Assembly (NCBI GenBank): GCA_016839955.1
Contig: JAEOTI010000181.1
Location: forward strand, 1-20,074
Reading direction: 5' to 3'
DNA: 20,074 nucleotides
From: Candidatus Hodarchaeota archaeon
GTDB taxonomy: Archaea; Asgardarchaeota; Heimdallarchaeia; Hodarchaeales; YT1-057
Shown: positions 1-7,398 of the stretch, one piece after another
Numbering within the stretch: the stretch's first letter is position 1
Layout of the letters: each line of letters begins with the position of its first letter
Position numbers and translations under genes: made by a program
The notes under the pieces: generated by a model
Seen by the model: only the letters and a program-made list of their open reading frames with translations
What the model was told of the DNA's origin: nothing
The model's database searches: none

Positions 1-52
1 GAAATTAACGTTTTTACTGAAAATATTATTGAATTTGTGTAATAATGAGTTT

Positions 53-80
53 AAAAAAAGATAGGAAGGAGTTCTATCTT
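53..80 (-). terminator. Hairpin plus U-tract terminator of the beta-helix gene
   Basis: On the minus strand a 7-bp perfect inverted repeat (AAGATAG / CTATCTT, 9-nt loop) overlaps the stop codon of the beta-helix gene. It is followed directly by seven Ts (53-59 on the plus strand are As). U-tracts are the main archaeal termination signal; the hairpin may help or be incidental. No other gene lies between this point and the left edge. Confidence 0.45.
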
Positions 81-3000
81 CCTAGCTTTCGTCGTCGAAG
101 TAACAAAGCTACACTAGCACAAATTAAAGTTACTCCAGCAAGACCCATAACAATTATAGGGGCTTGATCGTCATCATCAGAGGGTTTTTCGGGTTGAGGA
201 TTGTTCAGAATAGTAAAACTGTCAGGACTTATAGCTTCAGCTGAAAGACCCGTAGAACAGACTGCAACTACTTTGATCAAATAAGTACCGTCAGCTACAG
301 TTGTAGTATCCCACACATAACTACTATTTGACGAATAATTGGTTACGAGTACATTCCATGTATTACCTCCATCTGCAGAATAATACAAGTTATAAGTGAT
401 TGCATCTCCCCAAGAATCTGTTGCTGCGTCATATACAATTGTTACATTCCCAGAAAGGATTTCTCCTCCAACGGGATAAGTGATAGTCGGTGATGTTATC
501 GTATGAAGATCTCTTACAAAAAAAGCGTCTGAAATTGTTTCAATAGTTAAACCTTGATCATCACTCGCAATCACTTTGATTCGATAACTGAGATTTTTGG
601 TTACTTCGATGATATCCCATGCATATGTTACACCGGTTAATTCAGACGCCAATTCAGTCCAGGACGTACTTCCATTAGAGTATGATACGTTATAAGTAAT
701 AGAATGACCCCAGCTATCAACAACTCTTGACCACTGAAGTGCAACTATTCCTGAAACATTATCGTTTCGTAGGGGATACCATATGATAAGAGGACTTAAT
801 TGATGGGAGGTAGCAGGAGTTGTTAAGGGAAATTCATCATTTTTAGTATCACCACCAATATCATACGGAACATCAACAAATCCATCAGCAGGAGTTGTAT
901 CTGGAGTCGTCCAATTATTCCAGTAATTGTAGTTGTACAAGTTATTATTTCCATTGCAATAAATTTGAGAAGAGCCACCTAAATTGTTATCAATGAAGCT
1001 ATTGTTACTAATAGTCATATTATGCCCGGTATTACAAGTTATTGCATAATCACTACTATTAATTATAACATTGTGCTTAATTGTAATATTTTCAACAGTA
1101 TGAGGAATATAAAAACCACGAAGTGATGATTGACTTGCAAAATTGCTAGTAATTTGGGAATAATCAGATTTTTCAAGCCGAATATGATCTTGGCCACTGT
1201 TAGTAATTGTATTCATGGAAATATTGCTATAATCTGAGGATTTTACTATTATTCCTTGATAACTATTAATCATGACGACATTATTGATGATTGTTGCGTT
1301 TTTACCGCCACTAATACTAATCCCATAGAGACCATAAGCTACAGCGTTCGTAGAAACTGTAATTAGCTTACTATTTCCTATTGATATCCCTACATTGATA
1401 TAATCAACGATAGTATTATTGAAAATAACACCATACTCAGAATAAGAAGCGGAAATAGCGGTATTACTTTGAGTGTAAATGTTTTGTGAGACATTAAAAT
1501 AACTACAATTTTGTAGTTTAACTCCATTATTATTCTTATAGAAGCTACAGTTATAAACTGTAAGATTGTTACTAAAGGCAGCTTGAACTCCTACTGATGT
1601 TTTCCAAGTTAGACCAGTAACGATGATGTTAGGACTGTTCACTAAAATGACTTGACCATAACCAGACGGTACCAATTCTCCAGTAACGTTTTCCCAATAA
1701 AGTACAGGTTTTCCATTAACCAAATTGTTTGACATACTTGCTGGGATAAAATCATTTGGCTCTGTTCCTGAAAAATATAAGCCACAATTTTTGAACTGAT
1801 TATTCAAGATTGTGCAATTTCCCGAATATGAAAAGGAAATTCCATTTAGAAGGCAATCAATAATAATATTATCTCTAACTGTGATGTTACCTGCACAGCT
1901 TTGAACCACTATTCCATCATCATTGTTTGATAGCTCATTATTATAACATGTCGTGTCATTGTCTAATTTTAGGTATATTCCATCAAGATTGCCTTGAATA
2001 TCGTTGTCTGAAATATCTAAATGAGTACTAAAGAGTGCAAAAACACCAATAGACGCATTTGAGATGGACTGATTAGTTATTTCTATACTAGTGCAATTAA
2101 CAAGAATAATCTGTCCTGCTCCAAATGGAACAGTGGTTTGAGTTTTATTTTCCCAAAAAACAAGTGGTTTTCCATTCACTGTGTTATTAATCACGTTAAG
2201 TTTCAAAGAATTTACGAGAGTACTCTCATAGAAATAAAAGCCACCATTAATATATTTATTATCAACAAAAACGCTATTATGGCAAACAACTGAATAAGAA
2301 CCATAAGTCTTAGAGTTAGAGACAGTATTATTCTTAATTAAGGAATCTTGGATTTTGTATAAATATAATCCATCATCGTCAGAATTAGTTACAATATTAT
2401 TTTCGACTGTGCTGTTCGAACAATAAAACATATAGACCCCATAATCACCACTATTCGTCACATAATTATTTCTTACTGTACAATTTGGGCTTTGTGTCAG
2501 ATATAGACCGTTTCTACTATGATTTGTAACTCTACTATCTACCAGTGTGCTGTTTTCGCAATATCCTAAGTAGATCCCATATGAATTATCATTTGCAACA
2601 TTATATTTAAGAGTACTATTTGGACAACGATCTAATTGAATACCACGATCTGGATTATTACTAGCTGTGTTATTTTTCAGCACTATGTTCTCAGCATATT
2701 GAATGTATATTCCAGTGCTAGAATAACCCCCATCAGCACCACTATTTGCTACTGTATTGTTAATTAAAGTACTATTGATCATATAATACCCTTTCATACC
2801 ATTTTGACCACTATTAATCACTGTGTTGTTAATTAAGACAGTAGAATTAGCAAATTGACCTAAGTTTATACCATTCTTTGTGTTATTAGACGCAAAGTTT
2901 CTTAATAAGGTATTATTTATCGATAGCCAACCGATTCTAATCCCGGACTCCCAATTAAAAGAAGCTGTATTATCAGAAATCGTACAATTTTCTGACTCGC

Positions 3001-3595
3001 TAAAGTCAATCCCATAAAGACTATTATTAAGAAGAAAATTGTTGGATATAGTAATATTACCAGATTCATTTGTATTTATTCCAGAACCGGTATTATTAGC
3101 AAATGTATTACCTGAAAAGTAGTTATCATGTGAATTATCGAGATAAGAACCAGCTATAGAATTATTCATAACAACATTGTTTGTAATAATCCCATTGGAA
3201 ACGTTTTCAAGGCGGATTCCTACAAGTCCTCCAGCTAAAAAACTATTATTTATTTGAAAATAGACATCTGTGTTTCGAATATCTATAATTACATCCGCTG
3301 GATGATCAGAAATATTCAGACTATCCAGAAGATAGGGACTACCAGCTGTACCAGTTCTACCTCCATTATTCCACCCTTCAGCAGATGCATTACCATGAAA
3401 TGCAGCATCCCCATCAATGAAGATGGGTGTCCCAGTCTGAAGAATTGAAACCGACCGCTTTTGGTTCTTGAATAAAAATGGATCAATAATCGAATCTTCT
3501 TTTTCTTCTAGATCTACCCCAGTGGTATGATTGGACACAGGGAGGAGTTGTAAACAAAGTAAAATGAGTAATATCGAATAAATTTGACTTTTCAA
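74..3595 (-). CDS. Secreted, membrane-anchored NosD-like parallel beta-helix glycoprotein
   Basis: This 1173-residue cell-surface protein starts at TTG, chosen because GGAAGG lies 7 nt upstream. Residues 1-22 form a signal peptide. The segment with IDGDAAFHGNA and AEGW followed by GSPYLLDSLNIS is the usual entry to archaeal NosD/PbH1 beta helices. About 800 residues of short repeats follow, rich in NN[ST] turns. Two internal copies of a module with NGKP, a [FY]WEN motif and GQ[IV]ILVN lie near residues 460-520 and 615-680. The helix closes near residue 900 with YNYWNNW and a DVPYDIGGDTKNDEFPLT motif. Two fibronectin/Ig-like domains (about 925-1020 and 1022-1125), an acidic PSDDDD linker, one membrane helix (about 1144-1166) and an RRRKLGR tail complete it. 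N-X-S/T sequons are very dense, suggesting heavy N-glycosylation. Such helices often bind or process polysaccharide, but no catalytic residues are evident. An adhesin or S-layer-associated role is inferred. Confidence 0.85.
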   Translation of the reverse strand: MKSQIYSILLILLCLQLLPVSNHTTGVDLEEKEDSIIDPFLFKNQKRSVSILQTGTPIFIDGDAAFHGNASAEGWNNGGRTGTAGSPYLLDSLNISDHPADVIIDIRNTDVYFQINNSFLAGGLVGIRLENVSNGIITNNVVMNNSIAGSYLDNSHDNYFSGNTFANNTGSGINTNESGNITISNNFLLNNSLYGIDFSESENCTISDNTASFNWESGIRIGWLSINNTLLRNFASNNTKNGINLGQFANSTVLINNTVINSGQNGMKGYYMINSTLINNTVANSGADGGYSSTGIYIQYAENIVLKNNTASNNPDRGIQLDRCPNSTLKYNVANDNSYGIYLGYCENSTLVDSRVTNHSRNGLYLTQSPNCTVRNNYVTNSGDYGVYMFYCSNSTVENNIVTNSDDDGLYLYKIQDSLIKNNTVSNSKTYGSYSVVCHNSVFVDNKYINGGFYFYESTLVNSLKLNVINNTVNGKPLVFWENKTQTTVPFGAGQIILVNCTSIEITNQSISNASIGVFALFSTHLDISDNDIQGNLDGIYLKLDNDTTCYNNELSNNDDGIVVQSCAGNITVRDNIIIDCLLNGISFSYSGNCTILNNQFKNCGLYFSGTEPNDFIPASMSNNLVNGKPVLYWENVTGELVPSGYGQVILVNSPNIIVTGLTWKTSVGVQAAFSNNLTVYNCSFYKNNNGVKLQNCSYFNVSQNIYTQSNTAISASYSEYGVIFNNTIVDYINVGISIGNSKLITVSTNAVAYGLYGISISGGKNATIINNVVMINSYQGIIVKSSDYSNISMNTITNSGQDHIRLEKSDYSQITSNFASQSSLRGFYIPHTVENITIKHNVIINSSDYAITCNTGHNMTISNNSFIDNNLGGSSQIYCNGNNNLYNYNYWNNWTTPDTTPADGFVDVPYDIGGDTKNDEFPLTTPATSHQLSPLIIWYPLRNDNVSGIVALQWSRVVDSWGHSITYNVSYSNGSTSWTELASELTGVTYAWDIIEVTKNLSYRIKVIASDDQGLTIETISDAFFVRDLHTITSPTITYPVGGEILSGNVTIVYDAATDSWGDAITYNLYYSADGGNTWNVLVTNYSSNSSYVWDTTTVADGTYLIKVVAVCSTGLSAEAISPDSFTILNNPQPEKPSDDDDQAPIIVMGLAGVTLICASVALLLRRRKLGR

Positions 3596-3988
3596 AGAAA
3601 TTCCTTCCAGAATAAAAATTTTGATTACTCAAAATGAAAGTCTTTTTCTTTTTATTTTTTTTGAGCATCTATTCTCCAAGAATTTACCTAATTCATCTGA
3701 TAAAGTAAACGTTGCTTTCTGAATGCTTGTTTATGGCGTTTTTTTTGAATTAAAAAGAGAAATTGATTAATTAAAAGTTCGTGAGATTAGATTCATTTGT
3801 TAATGGTTTTTGAGCCTGGGAAATTTTGGATTTTATTGAAACATCTATATAAGCTCTTAGAAGAAAATCCAAATTGAACCTTAAAAGTAACTTTTTTAAC
3901 CAAAAAAAAATTAAATGATATAAAGATGAATTAACCTAGGCTCAATTACCTTCAAAAAGTACTATAATGTGAAGTTGGGAATAACGCG
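3596..3988. other. Divergent intergenic spacer
   Basis: These 393 bp separate two divergent genes and hold no credible ORF. The half next to the kinase has two TATA-like elements, TATATAAG at 3846-3853 and GATATAAAG at 3917-3925. The half next to the beta-helix gene has long T tracts (3640-3662 and 3739-3747 on the plus strand) and the SD of that gene at its edge. I found no convincing TATA box for the minus-strand gene, no strong palindrome and no RNA gene. Confidence 0.5.
3917..3925 (+). promoter_or_regulatory. Probable TATA box of the sensor kinase gene
   Basis: GATATAAAG follows an A-rich stretch and lies about 65 bp before the GTG start at 3989, giving a leader of roughly 40 nt. A second candidate, TATATAAG at 3846-3853, would give a leader over 100 nt. 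Both are called from sequence only. Confidence 0.4.
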
Positions 3989-5851
3989 GTGTCTAATAAC
4001 GAAACAAATTATCGTCGCTTGTTTGAAGACTCACCTATTTGTCTTTGGGATGCAGACTATACAGAAGTCAAGAAATACATAAATAATCTGAAAAATGAGG
4101 GAATTGAGGATTTTCGTGAGTATTTCAATACACATCCAATGGACGTTGTAAAATTAGCTAATTCAGCTAAAATTATTGAGGTAAACAACTGTACTTTACA
4201 ACTGTATGGAGCTAAGAATCACGATGAATTTTTAAATCGACTTCACGAAGTTTTTAGGGTAGATTCTCTCCCCGCTTTTAAAGAGGGGTTTATTGCTCTT
4301 GCAGAAGGGAAAAATGTTTTTGAGGGAGAGTCAATTACATATACTCTCCAAGGTCAACCAGTATTCATTAAAATAAAAGCAATTGTGTCACCAGGGTATG
4401 AAGAAACCTTTTCTAAAATTATTTTTTCAAATATTGATATTACCAGTCTCAAAGAAAGTGAACTTGCTCTTCGTGAATCAGAAGAAAAATACAGAACGAT
4501 TATTGAAAATATTGAAGATGGTTATTGGGAAGTCGATATTGCGGGTAATTTTACTTTCTTTAATGATTCCCTACAGAAAATGCTTGGTTACAATCATGAT
4601 GATATGATAGGGATGAATAACAGGCAGTATATGGACAAAGAAACTGCCAAGAATGTATATCAAACTTTTAACCAAGTCTATAGGACTGGAGAATCCACCA
4701 AAGCATTTGATTGGGAACTTATTAAGAACAATGGGACCAGAAGAGTTGTTGAAACTTCTATATCATTAAGAAAGAATTTTACTGGAAAAATTCTTGGTTT
4801 TCGAGGACTGATTAGGGATATTACAGACCGTAAACGTGATGAACAAAAATTACGTGAGAGTGAGCATAACTACCGAGAAATATTAGAAAAAATGCAACAA
4901 GGAATTATTCGGTACGATAATGAGGGTTGTATTACCTATGTCAATCCCTATATGACAAAGTTGCTAGGCTATCCAAAAGAGGAAATGCTAGGGAAAAAGT
5001 GGAACATTTTTATCCATAAGTCAGAACAAGAATTGATTGAAGAAGAAAATGGAAAAATGAGGGCAGGAGTCACAAGTAATTTTGAAATAGCTCTTTTAAC
5101 CAAAGTAACACGTCCAACCCCAGTTTGGATCAATGCTACTCCTCTTTTTGCTAAAGATGGTACTTATCAAGGAAACTTTGGAGTTGTTTCTGAAATTTCA
5201 GAATTTAAAAAAGCCAATGAACTTTTAATCGCTCAAAAAAGAGAGTTAAGCAACAATATGCACTATTTCTCAGATAAATTAGCGAAAGAACTTGAAACAA
5301 CTCAAAAATATACAGAAATCCTCCATAATCAATTCAATCCAGCATATGCTGAAAAAATTCTAGAGAAAACCAGAGGAATGGAGATTCTTTTAGAGAACTC
5401 AGTTGTACTAGCAGATTCTCAAATAATTGATCCAAAGGAAAATCAAAACCTAACAGAATTGGTATTAAATGTCGCAGAAAATATAATTCCGAAGACCATT
5501 CAAGTTAAGCTTGATAACTTACCTAACACTCAATGTGATCCTGGAAAAGTCTTTCAATTGTTCAAAAATCTCTTTAAAAACGCTGTGGAACATGGTTCCC
5601 CATCTAAAATTGAAGTAACCCGACAAGATATAGAAAATGGTATAGAAATTTTAGTTAACAACGATGGGAATGAGATTGATCCTAAAATACGCTCTGAAAT
5701 CTTTCAACGTGGTTTTAGTACAAAAGAAAATAGTTGGGGATTAGGTTTAACGATTGTGAGATATATTGGAGAAGCTCATAATTGGAAAATATCGTTATTA
5801 GATATTCCTGAAACATCCTTTCGTATCTTCATTCCATCAGAGAGCTTGTAG
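3989..5851 (+). CDS. Cytoplasmic PAS-PAS-PAS sensor histidine-kinase-like protein
   Basis: A 620-residue signalling protein with no membrane segment. It has an N-terminal PAS-like domain (about 10-150), a second PAS (about 165-285, from EKYRTIIENIEDGYWEVD) and a third (about 290-410, from NYREILEKMQQGIIRYD). A helical dimerisation region (about 412-480) and an ATPase domain (about 485-618) follow. The ATPase keeps an N box (FKNLFKNAVEHG), an F box (IFQRGFSTK) and a GLGL G2 box. The G1 box reads NNDGNEI rather than DxGxG. The H box aligns as FSDKLAKELETTQKYTEIL, with Asp429 where the phospho-His normally sits; His425 is one helical turn earlier. GTG at 3989 is the first start after an in-frame TAA (3965), and no strong SD precedes it. 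No response regulator is nearby, so the partner is unknown. It may be a kinase using His425, or an ATP-binding pseudokinase. Confidence 0.85.
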   Translation: MSNNETNYRRLFEDSPICLWDADYTEVKKYINNLKNEGIEDFREYFNTHPMDVVKLANSAKIIEVNNCTLQLYGAKNHDEFLNRLHEVFRVDSLPAFKEGFIALAEGKNVFEGESITYTLQGQPVFIKIKAIVSPGYEETFSKIIFSNIDITSLKESELALRESEEKYRTIIENIEDGYWEVDIAGNFTFFNDSLQKMLGYNHDDMIGMNNRQYMDKETAKNVYQTFNQVYRTGESTKAFDWELIKNNGTRRVVETSISLRKNFTGKILGFRGLIRDITDRKRDEQKLRESEHNYREILEKMQQGIIRYDNEGCITYVNPYMTKLLGYPKEEMLGKKWNIFIHKSEQELIEEENGKMRAGVTSNFEIALLTKVTRPTPVWINATPLFAKDGTYQGNFGVVSEISEFKKANELLIAQKRELSNNMHYFSDKLAKELETTQKYTEILHNQFNPAYAEKILEKTRGMEILLENSVVLADSQIIDPKENQNLTELVLNVAENIIPKTIQVKLDNLPNTQCDPGKVFQLFKNLFKNAVEHGSPSKIEVTRQDIENGIEILVNNDGNEIDPKIRSEIFQRGFSTKENSWGLGLTIVRYIGEAHNWKISLLDIPETSFRIFIPSESL

Positions 5852-5865
5852 TTGTTTAACGAATA

Positions 5866-5879
5866 GTTTTTATTTTTAT
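5866..5879 (+). terminator. T-rich tract after the kinase gene
   Basis: GTTTTTATTTTTAT lies 15 nt after the kinase stop codon, with no hairpin. This matches the oligo-U signals used by archaeal RNA polymerase. It suggests that some transcripts end before the methyltransferase gene, although the 61-nt gap to that gene is also compatible with read-through. Confidence 0.35.
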
Positions 5880-5912
5880 CTACTCCATTTAGAACACATG
5901 AGGGTAATTATT

Positions 5913-6782
5913 ATGTCAGATATTCCTTTAGAAATTGAATTCTTAAAAAAAATAGCGTTTTTACCTAAGGATACTAAACCAGAGGGTATTATATTAGGGA
6001 GTTATTCGTTTCCTGAATTTGCTGAAATCTTTTGGAGAAGGAAAAAACAACATGCAAGACGTCCAGACCCTGAAATTGAGCATATAAAGAAAGCCAATGT
6101 GAAAAATATATTAGAAATTGGTTGTGCTTATGGTCGTTTTACTAGAAAAATCCTCGAAATTAGTCAAGATCACCAAATCAGCGTCACAGGAATTGAACTC
6201 ATTAAGGAATTTGTAACTTACAAAAATCTCTATAAGGAAGAGTTTCCGGATTTAGACAGCTGTCGCTTCATTTATGATTCCATATTGAACGCAAAACAAT
6301 ATTTTAAAGAAGAGGAGTTCGATCTAATTGTAATTCCAATGCACACATTCGAAAATTTTACCATTGGTTTTATTAAGGAATTGTTAGAAATAATTTCGTA
6401 TTTATTAACTTTTAGTGGAATATTCTTATTTTCAGTCAATAGAAAAAGAGGATTAGAAGAACGAAAAACCTGGTTTTTCCATGAGTCATATAGTGGAGAA
6501 CTTCAAGTCGAAAAAAACAAAGATCCAATTGCCTCAATCGCGTATAGCTATCCGGGGGAGGAGAAAGAATATGGTTATCAAACTGTTCATTATGCAGTAT
6601 ATTACTTCATGAATAAAGAGATGATTCCACAAAGAAAAATCATTACACGATATGAGCATGATATATTCTTACAAGGCCCTTTACTTAAGCTGTTAGAAAA
6701 ATATGGTTTTATAGTAAATGATATTACGGAAGAAACATATTCTATAATTTATAGCTTGAGTAAGAAGGCCTCTGCAATTTAA
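5913..6782 (+). CDS. Class I SAM-dependent methyltransferase
   Basis: The protein has a Rossmann-type methyltransferase core. Motif I is ILEIGCAYGRF and binds S-adenosylmethionine. The acidic end of strand 2 is VTGIEL. The region FDLIVIPMHTFENF takes the place of motif IV, followed by a typical strand-5 segment (YLLTFSGIFLFSVNR). The N-terminal 60 residues and the C-terminal part (a YGYQTVHYAVYYF strand, then ILPLL-like helices) probably form the substrate pocket; the acceptor cannot be named. I chose ATG at 5913 because GAGGG (5900-5904) sits 8 nt before it. An upstream in-frame ATG at 5898 would add five residues (MRVII) but lacks an SD. It lies between a sensor kinase and an NTF2-like protein, and that neighbourhood does not reveal the substrate. 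Confidence 0.8.
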   Translation: MSDIPLEIEFLKKIAFLPKDTKPEGIILGSYSFPEFAEIFWRRKKQHARRPDPEIEHIKKANVKNILEIGCAYGRFTRKILEISQDHQISVTGIELIKEFVTYKNLYKEEFPDLDSCRFIYDSILNAKQYFKEEEFDLIVIPMHTFENFTIGFIKELLEIISYLLTFSGIFLFSVNRKRGLEERKTWFFHESYSGELQVEKNKDPIASIAYSYPGEEKEYGYQTVHYAVYYFMNKEMIPQRKIITRYEHDIFLQGPLLKLLEKYGFIVNDITEETYSIIYSLSKKASAI

Positions 6783-6830
6783 TACTGGTACAATTTTATT
6801 AAGTAGATTCACTATTTTTCTACGATCATT

Positions 6831-7202
6831 ATGATTAGTAGAGATCCAAAGTTAGTAGCCTTACTTCATAATGAAAATATCAATGCTAGGAATCTAGAAG
6901 GCATCATAGCATTAATGGCGGATAATCATAGGTTTATAGATATCGAGAATAGAGTAGAAGATAAAGAACAGATGAAAACTAGCTGGAAAGAATTTTTTGA
7001 TGAATTTCCCGATTATGTAAATGTCTTTCATTCAGTTATTTCTCGAGGAAATTTTGTTATTTTATTAGGTCACTCGGAATGTTCTGTTTCCTCTCTTGAT
7101 GGGCCCGCAATCTGGACTGCTAAAATTGAAAATGATCAGGTCGCTGAGTGGCATATCTATGAGAATACTGAAGATAATCGAAAGACTTTGAAAATCGACT
7201 GA
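6831..7202 (+). CDS. NTF2/SnoaL-like small protein
   Basis: This 123-residue protein has the cone-shaped alpha+beta pattern of the NTF2-like superfamily. An N-terminal helix (LVALLHNENINARNLEGI) precedes ALMADNHRFIDIENRV, where family members place a catalytic or binding Asp. A central EFFDEFPDYVNVFHSVISRGN segment is typical of SnoaL-like polyketide cyclases, and the last strands are AIWTAKIENDQVAEWHIYEN. Members include ester cyclases, isomerases and ligand-binding proteins, so the reaction is unknown. It starts at ATG 48 nt after the methyltransferase stop, with no SD; it may be leaderless or translated after its neighbour. A T-rich stretch (7205-7216) just after the stop could end transcription before the converging TPR gene. 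Confidence 0.75.
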   Translation: MISRDPKLVALLHNENINARNLEGIIALMADNHRFIDIENRVEDKEQMKTSWKEFFDEFPDYVNVFHSVISRGNFVILLGHSECSVSSLDGPAIWTAKIENDQVAEWHIYENTEDNRKTLKID

Positions 7203-7233
7203 TATTTTTCTTTCTCTAGTTCTCATGCCTTCT

Positions 7234-7398
7234 TCAAATTTGACTTCTCAGTAGCAGCTCAATATGGTGCAAATGTTCCGCTAGGTTCACTGGTTTACCT
7301 CTTATCTCAGCAATTTTTTCTGAAAGCTGCTTAGCTCTGATACTATGTCTTGAAAGGTTATGCTCTTCTGCTGTGAGGATAGCTTGTGTTGTCATTTG
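7234..7398 (-). pseudogene. Detached C-terminal end of the TPR protein, behind an in-frame TAA
   Basis: Directly after the TAA at 7399-7401 the same reading frame stays open for 54 codons to a TGA at 7234-7236. The text continues the interrupted repeat: helix A ends SKYDNA and, past the stop, helix B reads QMTTQAILTAEEHNL, followed by a capping helix with AKQLSEKIAEI. That is how TPR proteins of this type usually end. A separate 53-residue ORF could start at the ATG at 7395, but no SD precedes it and it would not fold as a domain. It is most simply the amputated tail of the upstream gene, through a nonsense mutation or a sequencing or assembly error. Confidence 0.7.

Noticed and set aside
1000..3300. 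Repeated short motifs resembling a repeat array
   Set aside because: They are degenerate codon-level repeats of the beta helix (about 23-residue rungs) without identical direct repeats or spacers, so this is not CRISPR.
3483..3668. 61-codon minus-strand ORF overlapping the start of the beta-helix gene
   Set aside because: It is in another frame, Lys/Phe-rich from A/T tracts, and overlaps a well-supported signal peptide and SD.
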